This document shows positions 45,385 through 54,745 of a stretch of DNA of 64,000 nucleotides, one piece after another (position 1 is the first letter of the stretch; every line of letters starts with the position of its first letter). The position numbers were made by a program, and so were the translations under genes. Source of the stretch: Vibrio artabrorum (lineage in GTDB: Bacteria; Pseudomonadota; Gammaproteobacteria; Enterobacterales; Vibrionaceae); assembly GCF_024347295.1 (NCBI RefSeq), contig NZ_AP025458.1:992001-1056000 (forward strand). The letters run 5' to 3'. The notes below the pieces were generated by a model that was not told the origin of the DNA, ran no database searches, and saw only the letters and a list, made by a program, of their open reading frames with translations.

Positions 45385-46827
45385 ATGTCCATGGGTTCAT
45401 TAAAACAGTCGGCCTATTACGCCATTGGTATCGTGATGATGAAAGGGATCTCACTGGTGATGATCCCCTATATCACCCATAAAATGACGTTAGTCGAATA
45501 CGGCTCCTTAGAGGTCATCGTGTTGTTGGCTGACATCGGGACGATCCTTTTTAGTTTTGGGATTGTTGAGGCCATGTATCGATATGTGGGCGTCGCTGAG
45601 GGTGAAGAGAAGAGAAAGCTGGTCTCGAACTGTTTCACATTGAGTGTTTTGGTCTGTGTGCTAGGAGGCGCTTTAATTGCTCTTAGTATGCCCCTGTTGT
45701 TGCTGATGCTGCCCGTTGAGTTCCAGCCTTATCAAATCCTACTTCTTCTGATCCCAACCATGCTCGATGGCGCAATTTCTATTCCGCTAACACTGATGCG
45801 AATGAATGCGATGGCAAAACGCTTTTGCATGCTCAATGTCATGAAGGCAAGTGTGCAAGCCGCAATGACGTTTGCATTGCTTGAAGCGGGGTATGGTATT
45901 GATGGTGTGTTGATTTCTTCTGCCGTTTCTAGCGTGTTGTTGATGTTGTGTTTATTGCGCTATCAATGGCAAGAGATGGGCGCATTTGGCAGCTTTAAGT
46001 ACTCAGTTAAGATCCTAAAGTTTGGATTGCCCACGTTAGTCGGTGGTGCTTCGATGTACATGATTACGGGGTTAGACCGATGGGTGATGGCAAGTTTCGT
46101 TGGTGTCGAAGAACTGGCGATTTATGCGGTCAGTGGCAAATTTGCGTTGATCCTTGGATTGTTGCTGCAACCTTATGCGCTTTGGTGGTTTCCAAATCGG
46201 GTGGCCATGCTGCAACAATCTGATGGTCAGAAAGCGTGTGCGGATAGAGCGCTGGTCGGCGTTAATCTGGCTATTGTATTGGGGGGTTTGATGATCCTGA
46301 CTGTGCCGGGTTTTATTACTTTGATTTTGCCAAGCAGTTATCAATATGCGGGTACCCTCGTCGTCGCACTCTTGGCGATTGGCGTGATTAAGAACGCAGG
46401 GGATTACCTCAACCTTGGTTGTTTCAGCGGTGATTCAAGCCAATCACAAATGTGGATACAAGGCGGTTGCGCGATCTTGGCTGCGATTGGTTATTTTGTG
46501 GTGACACCGATTTATGGTGTGTGGGGCGTTGTGGCAGTGCTTTGCGGTATCTACCTATTGCGGTTACTGCTCTTATATCTCGTCAGCCAAAGCATGGAGC
46601 CGTTACCTTATCAACACAAAAAATGGATAGTGGCGTTAAGCATTTCGATAGTGGCTATCGTGTGTGACCGCCTGATGGGTTTAGCACTGGTGAATGTGCC
46701 TGATTTTATTTTAGGAAGCTTTGTCGCTGTCATAACGCTGGTGGCCTTTGTTCGATACTCAGTGATCGTTATTCCTCAAACTGTGCTTGATCGATTTGTT
46801 GTTGGCAAACGTTCATCGGCAAATTGA
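45385..46827 (+). CDS. Second polysaccharide flippase (Wzx-like)
   Basis: A 480-residue protein with about 14 membrane helices, typical of the polysaccharide transporter family (SLKQSAYYAIGIVMMKGISL at the N-terminus). ATG at 45385 has AGGGA seven bases ahead; other in-frame ATGs are at 45382 and 45391. A second flippase in one locus suggests two different lipid-linked units or a duplicated function. Confidence 0.82.
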   Translation: MSMGSLKQSAYYAIGIVMMKGISLVMIPYITHKMTLVEYGSLEVIVLLADIGTILFSFGIVEAMYRYVGVAEGEEKRKLVSNCFTLSVLVCVLGGALIALSMPLLLLMLPVEFQPYQILLLLIPTMLDGAISIPLTLMRMNAMAKRFCMLNVMKASVQAAMTFALLEAGYGIDGVLISSAVSSVLLMLCLLRYQWQEMGAFGSFKYSVKILKFGLPTLVGGASMYMITGLDRWVMASFVGVEELAIYAVSGKFALILGLLLQPYALWWFPNRVAMLQQSDGQKACADRALVGVNLAIVLGGLMILTVPGFITLILPSSYQYAGTLVVALLAIGVIKNAGDYLNLGCFSGDSSQSQMWIQGGCAILAAIGYFVVTPIYGVWGVVAVLCGIYLLRLLLLYLVSQSMEPLPYQHKKWIVALSISIVAIVCDRLMGLALVNVPDFILGSFVAVITLVAFVRYSVIVIPQTVLDRFVVGKRSSAN

Positions 46828-46838
46828 ACCGACGCTCT

Positions 46839-48170
46839 CTAAGTCGTCGCTTTTTTTGATAAATGAAGGTAAGGCGTCACTAATTCTTTTATGTTCACTT
46901 TTGCACCAAGACGAGCGGCCAGTAAGTACATACCGCCAATCTTTCGGTGTAGGAATAGGGCATCGGCTGGCGGTGTATGCCAATATTCTTGCTCCATACT
47001 CAAAATGGTCCCTGCTTCACGAAGCCTTTGTGCTAAACCACTGGCTTTGAAGTCGTAATCTTCGTCGACAAGCATGGGTTCACATGCCATTTTCACTAAG
47101 TTGAGAATCGCTTGGCGCTGAGCTGGGAGAATGGTCTCGCTAAAGAAGCCGATCTGCTCTAAGCCCAGGTTGAGGCCTTGTTCATCGTGGTTGATCACAG
47201 AAGTAAAAGCCAAGCGATAACCATCACTGAAGCGGTCGCTGTATTCACGTGTTGCCCCAAAATCTAACAGGCCAATCTGATGAGTGTGTTCAACGTAAAG
47301 GTAGTTAGCAAAATTGGGGTCGGTCTGCACCATTTTAAAGTCGAACAACTCTCTGAACATCAGTTCAAGCAAGCTACGCATCACAAAGTCACGAGTGCTT
47401 TGGTCATGGCCTTCTATTTGTTCAATAGAAACACCTTCAATGAAGTCCATCGCGAGTATCGATTCTGCCGAGATTTGAGGGTGGATTTTGGGTACTACAA
47501 AATGAGTGTGCTCTTTAAGTGCATGATAGTAACGTGTTGCGTAGTCAGCCTCACGAGCATAATCGGCTTCGTCGTGGAGCTGCTTTTTTGCTTCTTCTAA
47601 TAAGCCTTTATAATCAACCGTTTTGGGTATCAAACCCACGATGTTAAGTAGTGTGCCTACGTTGTTGACATCACTGTCGATGCTTTTGCGAATGCCAGGG
47701 TATTGAACTTTAACCGCTAATTTGTCTCCAGCGTCACTATAAGCTTGGTGGACTTGGCCTATGGAGGCACTGGCGATCGGTTTAAAGTTAAAGGTGATAA
47801 AGTTTGCTTTCCAACTGTCACCCAGTGCGTTTTCTAACACTTGGTTGAGTTGTTTCGCCGGCAATGGGTCGGCATCGGAACGCAAGCGGCTCAGAATGTT
47901 CGCGAGTTCAGGTTCAAGAATATCACCCGCGTCCATTGATAACATTTGGCCTAGTTTCATGGCTGCGCCACGCAAATGAGCCAGTTGATCGGTGAGGCGA
48001 GCAATGTTTTTGGGTGTCAGCATTAATTCTTTAGCGCTAGGACGGTTGCCTTTCGCGAGTTGCTTGGTGCCTTCCGTTATCACGTTACCTGCAACTCTGG
48101 TCGCTAACGACGCAAATTTACTGAATCTCGCCATTCGATGTGTGGGAAGGTTGCTCTCTTTTGCCGACAT
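46839..48170 (-). CDS. ABC1/UbiB-family atypical kinase
   Basis: A 443-residue UbiB-like protein. It has the family's KxGQ motif (MKLGQMLSM) and the linked E-P-E-L segment, then ASIGQVHQA in the nucleotide-binding loop, VKVQYPG with the ion-pair Lys, and LLDFGATRE with the metal-binding Asp. There is no C-terminal membrane helix as in UbiB, so it is closer to the soluble ABC1 group. These proteins support quinone or lipid homeostasis with ATPase activity. Start chosen at the Met after AGAGA. Confidence 0.85.
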   Translation of the reverse strand: MSAKESNLPTHRMARFSKFASLATRVAGNVITEGTKQLAKGNRPSAKELMLTPKNIARLTDQLAHLRGAAMKLGQMLSMDAGDILEPELANILSRLRSDADPLPAKQLNQVLENALGDSWKANFITFNFKPIASASIGQVHQAYSDAGDKLAVKVQYPGIRKSIDSDVNNVGTLLNIVGLIPKTVDYKGLLEEAKKQLHDEADYAREADYATRYYHALKEHTHFVVPKIHPQISAESILAMDFIEGVSIEQIEGHDQSTRDFVMRSLLELMFRELFDFKMVQTDPNFANYLYVEHTHQIGLLDFGATREYSDRFSDGYRLAFTSVINHDEQGLNLGLEQIGFFSETILPAQRQAILNLVKMACEPMLVDEDYDFKASGLAQRLREAGTILSMEQEYWHTPPADALFLHRKIGGMYLLAARLGAKVNIKELVTPYLHLSKKATT

Positions 48171-48229
48171 AAAGGTTCTCTCTTGGGATTGAGGTACACT
48201 AAAAATGTTTTGAATTGCTGTACTGTACA

Positions 48230-48427
48230 ATGTTTAGTTGGGTAACCGTTCCTTTGTTTGTGATGACTCGTATGCAGGTTAGCACCATTAATAAGCTGGT
48301 GTTGTGGGGCGGTAATCAAACAACTAAGGACAAAGACACGCTGTCTGCCGGGTTAAAGTGGGTGACCGCTATGTGGGTATTCACCGCATGGCTGAGCCTC
48401 ATTTCTACCAAACCGCCGTTGGTCTGA
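48230..48427 (+). CDS. Possible small membrane protein (65 residues)
   Basis: ATG at 48230 opens a 65-residue frame with two moderately hydrophobic stretches (WVTVPLFVM, GLKWVTAMWVFTAWLSLIS). It lies between two minus-strand genes and has no clear ribosome site. No family is recognised. It may be a chance frame. Confidence 0.3.
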   Translation: MFSWVTVPLFVMTRMQVSTINKLVLWGGNQTTKDKDTLSAGLKWVTAMWVFTAWLSLISTKPPLV

Positions 48428-48439
48428 CTTAAGTAAAAA

Positions 48440-48826
48440 CTATTTAATGCAGCCGTGTACATTGCAGCGCGACTTTCCTGTTAGCCAGAAGGAGACTTTG
48501 TATCGGTTGTTAGCAAAACGCAGATAACACCAGTCAGCCAATGGTTTGAATATCGCCCAACGCAATGGGGCATACAGCCAACCCTTACCAACCAACTTCC
48601 ACGCTTGGTAGGTCGCGTCCAACCCCAACAGCAATTGCCCGTTCTTATCGAGGGCATGCAATATCGTGTTAGCCGCGTTTGCATCAATCTGTGGATAGTC
48701 TGAAAACGCGTCACTGTATATGTTGATAGTTTGAATCTTATTCTCGGTATCATGCTTTGCAAGTGCCGCCATCTCTTTGGCGCACAGTGGGCATGTCCCA
48801 TCGTAAAATATCGTTAATGCAGTCAT
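48440..48826 (-). CDS. DCC-family (DUF393) thiol-disulfide protein
   Basis: A 128-residue protein beginning TALTIFYDGTCPLCAKEM, with the DxxCPxC signature (D-G-T-C-P-L-C) that names the DCC family, and the later L-G-L-D-A and W-L-Y-A-P-L segments. Predicted thioredoxin-like redox role. The ATG follows AGGGAAG. No operon partner. Confidence 0.85.
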   Translation of the reverse strand: MTALTIFYDGTCPLCAKEMAALAKHDTENKIQTINIYSDAFSDYPQIDANAANTILHALDKNGQLLLGLDATYQAWKLVGKGWLYAPLRWAIFKPLADWCYLRFANNRYKVSFWLTGKSRCNVHGCIK

Positions 48827-48968
48827 TGCTTCCCTTACTCTTTATCTGTTCCTCTTTGTACGGGAGGGATTCTTTAGTGGATCATTTGGGTTAGTTATTC
48901 GACACTGTCATCATGACGAATATTTTACGGTAAAACCCGTGCCTTCACATTTTGAGAGTTTATACGCA

Positions 48969-49526
48969 ATGACCACAAAGTTAATCACCCGTTTCATTAT
49001 CACTTTTTCTGCCCTGTTGCTAAGTGGTTGCGTGAGCTACAGCGTTACTGAACAAGAAATGACGAACTACCTGCAAGATTCGGTGATGTTAGAACAAGAA
49101 GTCGGTGTGCAAAACGTTATGTATGCACAAGTGGCGGTTGATGACTTAGCGGTGCAAATTGGTCGAGCTGATGCCGAGCGAGTGTCTGTTCTGGCGAATA
49201 CCAATGCAAAGGTTCAAGTGTTTAACATGCCAAACATGGGGCTAGATCTGGATATCGAATTCAGCGCGATTCCCGAATATGACCAAGAGAGTGGAGAGGT
49301 CTACTTAAAGTCTCTGCGTCTAGAGCGCTTTGAAGAAAAAGATAAACAGCTTTCGCCTGAGGTCGCCAAACTACTTAAGCCTGCCGTTTCTATGATTGGC
49401 TTTGCTTTGTCCCAGTCACCGGTTTACAAACTGGATAGTAATAAAGTGCAAGAGCTATTGATTAAGTCATCTCAGCCCAATCTCGTGATTAAAGATAACA
49501 AATTGGTTATCCAACTGTTTGATTAG
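48969..49526 (+). CDS. DUF1439 lipoprotein (YceB-like)
   Basis: A 185-residue lipoprotein with the lipobox L-S-G-C near residue 21, followed by YSVTEQEMTNYLQ. The rest (VDLDIEFSA-like strands, then LSPEVAKLLKPAV) fits the DUF1439/YceB group of outer-membrane lipoproteins with a lipid-binding-type fold. Exact role unknown. The start is chosen with GAGAG ahead. Confidence 0.75.
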   Translation: MTTKLITRFIITFSALLLSGCVSYSVTEQEMTNYLQDSVMLEQEVGVQNVMYAQVAVDDLAVQIGRADAERVSVLANTNAKVQVFNMPNMGLDLDIEFSAIPEYDQESGEVYLKSLRLERFEEKDKQLSPEVAKLLKPAVSMIGFALSQSPVYKLDSNKVQELLIKSSQPNLVIKDNKLVIQLFD

Positions 49527-49657
49527 TGGCTTCTCTATTCAATCCCGTCAGTGGCTATCGTTTCCATGGACAGGAGAGCCATGGCTAACATTGTACATTT
49601 AACGATAGGGCAACTCTCTGATCACAGGGTAGTTCTCTGAGCGTAGTAGTCTTTCTG

Positions 49658-50425
49658 TTAAATTTTCAAATCATCGAATCCAATACATTCGATACTGTTG
49701 TCTTTGAGCCATTGTTGTAAAACCGAGTTAGTTAGAAGGGCGTGTTCTTCCGTTCGTTTCGTGTGATAGCTAGATAGTGACCTAAGCTCGTGACTGGCAA
49801 AAAGTGATGGATGACACATTAATTCAAGTACACCGTTAGGCATTGTAGCTTGGTAGCTCAGCAATAAATCCTGCAGGCCATTAAGCGATACGCCTTCGTC
49901 AAAGAAGCGTATGTCGAAAGCATCAGGTGTTGGTACACGCAGTGCATCTTGCCCACTCACGATATTATCGATTCGTCGAACGGGTAGGCCGATTTCATTG
50001 GCTGTTCGAGTAAACGCCGCTTTAAGAGGTTGGAAAACACCACCAAAGTGATGGCTGTCGATATGGTTTATTTTCAAACCTGCTGCAATCGCTGCTTGAT
50101 ATTGCGCCTTAATCTCAAGTGCTACTTCCTCTTCGACGATGTCTGTTTTGTTGAGTAGCGTTGATTTATCAAAAAAATCACCTCGGCTATCCACGAGACT
50201 TGGCACTAGCTTTGGGGCGCTAACGGGTTTACCTGCTGTGACCGTAAAGTGAAGGCCTACTTCAGGAACCAAGCCTTGGTGGTAAAGTTCGATGGCGTGT
50301 TGTGTACCTGGTTGGTTCATCATGATAGTGGTTGATTTCACGATACCCGCTTGTAAACAATCGACGATGCCATCGTTTACGCTTTCGGTGAGGCCGAAAT
50401 CATCGGCGTTGAGTATGAGTTTCAC
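49658..50425 (-). CDS. chbG: Chitooligosaccharide deacetylase ChbG/YdjC
   Basis: A 255-residue carbohydrate deacetylase. LILNADDFGL carries the metal-binding Asp pair, INHIDSHHFG carries the His ligands, and MCHPSLF the later His. It removes one acetyl group from chitin disaccharides or their phosphates so that they can induce and enter catabolism. It stands apart from any chb PTS genes here, so its physiological substrate may differ. Marine Vibrio commonly degrade chitin. Confidence 0.85.
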   Translation of the reverse strand: MKLILNADDFGLTESVNDGIVDCLQAGIVKSTTIMMNQPGTQHAIELYHQGLVPEVGLHFTVTAGKPVSAPKLVPSLVDSRGDFFDKSTLLNKTDIVEEEVALEIKAQYQAAIAAGLKINHIDSHHFGGVFQPLKAAFTRTANEIGLPVRRIDNIVSGQDALRVPTPDAFDIRFFDEGVSLNGLQDLLLSYQATMPNGVLELMCHPSLFASHELRSLSSYHTKRTEEHALLTNSVLQQWLKDNSIECIGFDDLKI

Positions 50426-50682
50426 TGTTGACCCTTATGACAAGTTAGGTTCTAGGTTTAATCGTTTTGAATGAGTTTAGTGCTCGCGGAGTGAAAAGAC
50501 TTAAAATTATTCTCATAATAAAAAGTGCGCTCGCTTGACCAAGTTTGTCTTGGTCTTTAAGAGAGTCTTGCGAGTCCATATTCACAGAGATAAGATTTAT
50601 TCATTACGTGATGTAATCTATAGGGTAAGCGACTACGTTTACAAACCAGAATTAACGGGCCATGCATTATTGAGAGTAATTT

Positions 50683-51642
50683 ATGGGGTTATTTGAGAAC
50701 AGGCAACAAACACTGTCATTGCTGCATACATTCAGCGTTGCAGCCAAACATTTGAGCTTTACTTTGGCGGCCGATGAGCTGTTTTTGACTCAGGGTGGGG
50801 TAAGTCATCGTATTAAAAAACTGGAGCAACAGCTTAGATTCAGTTTGTTTGTGCGCAAAACTCGTAAATTGGAACTCACACCCGAAGGACAAAGGGTCTT
50901 ATCAATGCTCAACGCCTCTTTCGAGTCGATATTTTCTGAACTCGTGGATATCCAAACGGGTGAATTGAGTGGTGAATTATATATCGCAACTTCTCCTTAT
51001 TTTGCTGCGTCTTGGCTGATGCCACGCTTACCTGAATTTAGAAAGCTGTATCCTAATCTGAGCATTAAACTTCACACCAAGCAGAACCAATCTGACTTCC
51101 AATTTGAACCTTATGATGTGGCGATTTTTTATGGCAAAGGCCACTACCCTAATCATTACAGTGAGCGCTTGTTTTCAGGGACTAGAACGCCGGTATGCAG
51201 CCCTGAATATGCCAAGATGCTAGGATTCGAAGCATTAAACGATGGGATTTTTGCTCTGGATAAGCCAAGTATTGATAACTTGGTCCTGAAAGAGAGGCTA
51301 CAAGCTTTAGCTAAGGTACGCTTTATTCATAGTGGTGGTGTCTCTGCTTGGCAGCGTTGGTTAGCAGAAGCTCAAAGTGATGTAGATTGCACCTTGATGT
51401 GCGATTACTACAGTGATAGTCGTCTCGCAATGGATGCTGCAATGTTATCGATGGGAGTTGTATTAGGGCGCTTAGAGTTCATGAAGCCGCAGATTGAACA
51501 GGGGTTGCTAGTGGCTCCATTCATGAATATTGAGTCTGATAAGGGCTATGATTTGGTGTGCCCGAAAGGCATGGAGCAGCGAACCAAGTTCCAGGTATTT
51601 GCTCTATGGGCGAAGCAGCAGTTATCAGGCGAAGCCGTCTAG
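50683..51642 (+). CDS. LysR-family regulator (GcvA-like)
   Basis: A 319-residue regulator. The N-terminal helix-turn-helix is LLHTFSVAAKHLSFTLAADELFLTQGGVSHRIKKLE, of the GcvA/AmpR branch, and the C-terminal substrate-binding domain starts at about residue 90 (GELYIATSPYFAASWLMPRL). It lies next to a VOC gene on the same strand, 57 bases apart, which may be a target or an unrelated gene. Confidence 0.87.
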   Translation: MGLFENRQQTLSLLHTFSVAAKHLSFTLAADELFLTQGGVSHRIKKLEQQLRFSLFVRKTRKLELTPEGQRVLSMLNASFESIFSELVDIQTGELSGELYIATSPYFAASWLMPRLPEFRKLYPNLSIKLHTKQNQSDFQFEPYDVAIFYGKGHYPNHYSERLFSGTRTPVCSPEYAKMLGFEALNDGIFALDKPSIDNLVLKERLQALAKVRFIHSGGVSAWQRWLAEAQSDVDCTLMCDYYSDSRLAMDAAMLSMGVVLGRLEFMKPQIEQGLLVAPFMNIESDKGYDLVCPKGMEQRTKFQVFALWAKQQLSGEAV

Positions 51643-51699
51643 ACAAAGGCGAATTAAAGGTCTAGTTTGGGAGTTCATTTACTAAAAGAGAGGTGAATT

Positions 51700-52080
51700 A
51701 TGTTCAGCCATGTTTTTCTTGGTACCGAAGATATTACGCGCGCGAAGTCTTTCTATGACCCCATCATGAAAGTGCTGGGCTATAGTGAAGGTTCTGTTGA
51801 CCCTAAAGGGCGCTGTATTTATGTCAGCCAAACGGGCATATTAGGTTTAACTAAACCGATTGATGGTCAGCCAGCAACACACGGTAATGGTATGACCATC
51901 GGTTTTCTCGCATCATCTCCCGAGTTGGTGGACGAATGGCATCGTGTCGGTGTCGAAAACGGGGGTACAAGTATTGAAAACGGCCCCGGAGTGAGAGGCT
52001 CTGATGCGCGTCGTCTTTATATAGCCTATCTGCGAGATCCTGATGGAAACAAGATCTGTGCAACTCACTTTATGCCATAG
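51700..52080 (+). CDS. VOC-family (glyoxalase-like) protein
   Basis: A 126-residue single-module VOC protein. It starts MFSHVFLGTEDITRAKSFYD, with a metal-ligand His, and ends IAYLRDPDGNKICATHF, the usual Asp-Pro-Asp-Gly-Asn turn before the last ligand region. Such proteins include lyases and resistance proteins; the substrate cannot be told. Confidence 0.8.
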   Translation: MFSHVFLGTEDITRAKSFYDPIMKVLGYSEGSVDPKGRCIYVSQTGILGLTKPIDGQPATHGNGMTIGFLASSPELVDEWHRVGVENGGTSIENGPGVRGSDARRLYIAYLRDPDGNKICATHFMP

Positions 52081-52184
52081 TGGCGTATAATTAGGCTGGG
52101 TTGATGGTTTAGGGCTTGCGAATCAGAGCGCTAAACTTGCTCTTTTTTCCTAAAGACTCGCACCTATTGCAAAGGATCTGCTAG

Positions 52185-52586
52185 ATGACATCGAGTGAAT
52201 TGTTTTATGAGAGTTTTAAGCGTTGCCGGATTGACCAAGAATTCTTGGAGAGTTTTTTAGCGGATTTTTGCAAGCATAATCCAAGGTTTTCAGAACGCTT
52301 TGAAAACATAGGGTTAGAGCAACAAACTAAAATGCTTAAAGCTTCGATTATCCTCATCCACAACTCTGTCGGTCTGCCGAGTGTGCGAAATTCGGTGAGG
52401 AAGTTGGGTAAAAGACATAAAGATTTAGGGTTGAATATTTCGGAACAAGAGCTCAACGAGTGGTTTCAGTCATTGCTCAATACCGTTAAGAAATACGATC
52501 CTCATTATGATGCTCAGGTTGAACAAGCTTGGACTGAAACATTCGATGTTGGTCTCAAGATCATGAAAAAAGAGTGTGTGGTCTGA
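52185..52586 (+). CDS. Globin-like protein
   Basis: A 133-residue all-helical protein with a bacterial single-domain globin pattern: FYESFKRCRIDQEFLESFLADFCKHNPRF at the N-terminus, and KLGKRHKDLGL carrying the probable proximal His near residue 78, followed by the FG and G helix segment (NISEQELNEWF). It may bind haem and gas ligands, or be a globin-type sensor. It ends just before a strong bidirectional terminator. Confidence 0.72.
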   Translation: MTSSELFYESFKRCRIDQEFLESFLADFCKHNPRFSERFENIGLEQQTKMLKASIILIHNSVGLPSVRNSVRKLGKRHKDLGLNISEQELNEWFQSLLNTVKKYDPHYDAQVEQAWTETFDVGLKIMKKECVV

Positions 52587-52603
52587 ACCAAAATGTGTAA
52601 CGA

Positions 52604-52640
52604 AGTAAGCCTCGTCTAACGAGAGGCTTACTCAGTTTTT
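52604..52640. terminator. Terminator after the globin gene
   Basis: AGTAAGCCTC (52604-52613) and GAGGCTTACT (52623-52632) form a perfect 10-bp stem followed by CAGTTTTT. The pseudogene on the other strand ends at 52649, so it may serve both. Confidence 0.85.
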
Positions 52641-52648
52641 CTACTCAA

Positions 52649-53197
52649 TTAAAAGGTAAAGCCTGCTTGGATACTTACTACCGAGTCAGCGGTATACCAA
52701 CCAGTACTTCCTCCGAACTCATACCAATCAAATCCAGCTCGAGTCACAAACTTGGAGTGGCCGAAAACGGGTTTTAGTGACTTGTATTCTGCGCCGATAC
52801 TGTAAGTTAAGCCAAGAGCACCATGGGACCCTTTGTGGACTTCATTATTATCGCTAGATAGGAACACCAATTTGGTGTCTGAGTGTGAAAAAGCGCCCGC
52901 CTTACCATAAACAGCGAAGTTTTCGCTGAAGCTGTGCTTATACATAGGTGTTAATGAAAGCATTAAAGAATCGAACTCTTGCTCTGTTTTAAAGATCCTT
53001 CTCTTCAGTGCTAATAACAAGTAATGTCGATTCAATATACCAATTGCTTTGAACGATCTGGCTACCTAGTGTGAACTGAGCGCCAACGTCACCGCTATCC
53101 ACCCAATGCGTACATTTCATTTGATGCAAAAGCTGAAGTTGATGCGATGCCGGTAACCGAGGCAATCGTAAGACCCGCTAAGATTAATTTTTTTCAT
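52649..53197 (-). pseudogene. Outer-membrane barrel gene broken by several frameshifts
   Basis: From ATG at 53197 (GGAAACA ahead) the reading is M-K-K and then an A7 run where six would keep the frame. In the shifted frame a full signal peptide follows (LILAGLTIASVTGIASTSAFA and SNEMYALGG) to a stop. A third frame gives barrel strands (GDVGAQFTLGSQIVQSNWYI), and a further shift opens the long C-terminal half ending SIQAGFTF at 52649. At least three small indels are needed to restore one protein. The parts look like an 8-strand OmpA/OmpX-type barrel of about 180 residues. Confidence 0.75.
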
Positions 53198-53308
53198 TGT
53201 TTCCACTCTGGTTTGTAAATTTCGGGGAGGATTAAATGAACGATGTGCAGGAGTTACTCTGTGATTTTATGGGTTTTCTTTGAGGGAGGGCGGTATATGT
53301 TTCACGAA

Positions 53309-53342
53309 GAAAAACCTCTGGCGACGGAGGTCATCGCCAGAG
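53309..53342 (-). terminator. Terminator of the barrel gene at 53437
   Basis: CTCTGGCGA and TCGCCAGAG (53316-53324, 53334-53342) pair perfectly. On the minus strand GGTTTTTCTTC follows. Confidence 0.8.
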
Positions 53343-53436
53343 ATCAGAATCAATTGAGGCTTACGTTTTAATAGAAATTAAATCCAAACGACCTATGTTG
53401 GGCTGGCCTAGCTTCTAACACGTTACGAGAATCGAA

Positions 53437-54207
53437 TTAAAAGTGAGCAGCCCAACCAATCAGGAACCCTTGCGATGCGGTATCGTATTCAAAGGTACCC
53501 TTGTTTTCGTAATCAACCCAGGTCGATTTGTAGGCAACATTTAAGTCAGACCAACTGTTTATCTGGTATCTAAGTCCAGTTAAGAGAGATGAGGTAAAGT
53601 TGGTGTCACTACTAAGCCCTGCATCAATGGTTGCATGAAACTTCCAATCCTTATTGATCTGCGTTATCCATCTCACACCTATTTGGTAATCAACCCAATC
53701 TTCATCGAGTGATCGGTCTGTACTTAGCTTGCCACCTGAGCCGTAAAGCTTGGCATCAATGTCGTTATCCCACCAACGAAGCCCAAACAGATAATCAATC
53801 GTGCCAAAATCGTATTGGTAGCGCTTAAACCCCTTCACATCTAAAACACCTTGTCGGATATCAAGGTTGCCCCTCAATACCTCTAGGTTGCTACCTAACA
53901 CTGAGTTTGTTTTTCCGCTTAACTTCATGAAGCTGTAGTCAATGTAATAGCCCCACTGATTGTCATGGATACCCTCTAAACGCACCATTGCGGTCATATC
54001 AAGATGATCCATAATGAATGCAGGATCAACATCGACATCTGCTGACAAGCCACCAATGGTACTGTCTCCGCGGATATTGAGGGCAAGCGCGTAAATTTCG
54101 AAGCTATGTTGCCACTTTTTTGTATCCGCTTGTGAACTTGCTTCCTGAGTATTTACGGTTGAACTTGCAGCCAATGCTGATGCGAGTAGGTAACGCCATT
54201 TAGCCAT
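53437..54207 (-). CDS. Outer-membrane barrel protein next to a sulfatase
   Basis: A 256-residue secreted protein. The signal peptide is near MAKWRYLLASALAASSTVNT; beta strands alternate throughout (WGYYIDYSFMKLSG, IDYLFGLRWWDND, DYQIGVRWITQINK) and the C-terminus is FLIGWAAHF, an outer-membrane insertion signal. The ATG at 54207 follows AAGGAT. It is divergent from the DUF4345-sulfatase pair and may share regulation with it. Confidence 0.72.
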   Translation of the reverse strand: MAKWRYLLASALAASSTVNTQEASSQADTKKWQHSFEIYALALNIRGDSTIGGLSADVDVDPAFIMDHLDMTAMVRLEGIHDNQWGYYIDYSFMKLSGKTNSVLGSNLEVLRGNLDIRQGVLDVKGFKRYQYDFGTIDYLFGLRWWDNDIDAKLYGSGGKLSTDRSLDEDWVDYQIGVRWITQINKDWKFHATIDAGLSSDTNFTSSLLTGLRYQINSWSDLNVAYKSTWVDYENKGTFEYDTASQGFLIGWAAHF

Positions 54208-54346
54208 ATTGATATCCTTATCTTCGATGTGAAATAGCACGAATGTGAATGTGTGTTTTAACTATCCATTTTTCACTTATGCAACTTGTATATTGCTGAT
54301 TGTAGACTATGTTTTTTAAAAGGAGCCGCATTAAAAGAGTAAGGAT

Positions 54347-54736
54347 ATGAAGCCACAGAGCATTTTTTTGTTCGTCGCTGTTTTGGGTTTAACACCGATT
54401 GCGTTGTCGTACGGTTATGCCCCCGTTGTCTCACTTGATTATCTTTTAGGAATTGATGCTAGCCCTATTAATGTCACTCATATCTTTCGTGCCGTGATGG
54501 GGTTGTACTTAGCGTTGGCTCTGTTTTGGATAGCAGGGGCATTACTAAAGAAATACCGACTGCCAGCACTCTACAGTTTGGTGGTCTTCATGTTGGGTTT
54601 GGCTGCTGGTCGAGTCATTAGCTTGTTGATAGATGGCATGCCTCACTGGTTACTTGTCGTCTATCTACTATTGGAGCTTGGCTTTGGTTTGGTAGGAATA
54701 AAAATGGTTCACAAAGAGCAACCTGAAACAGTATAA
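54347..54736 (+). CDS. DUF4345 membrane protein
   Basis: A 129-residue protein with four membrane helices and the family's HIFRAVMGLYLALALFW and GLAAGRVISLLIDG segments. Function unknown in the family. It starts 10 bases ahead of the sulfatase gene and so is probably co-transcribed with it. Confidence 0.75.
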   Translation: MKPQSIFLFVAVLGLTPIALSYGYAPVVSLDYLLGIDASPINVTHIFRAVMGLYLALALFWIAGALLKKYRLPALYSLVVFMLGLAAGRVISLLIDGMPHWLLVVYLLLELGFGLVGIKMVHKEQPETV

Positions 54737-54745
54737 GGACATTCT

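Noticed and set aside
48481..48801. Second minus-strand frame of about 106 codons overlapping the DCC gene
   Set aside because: It is an out-of-frame shadow of the DCC protein gene.
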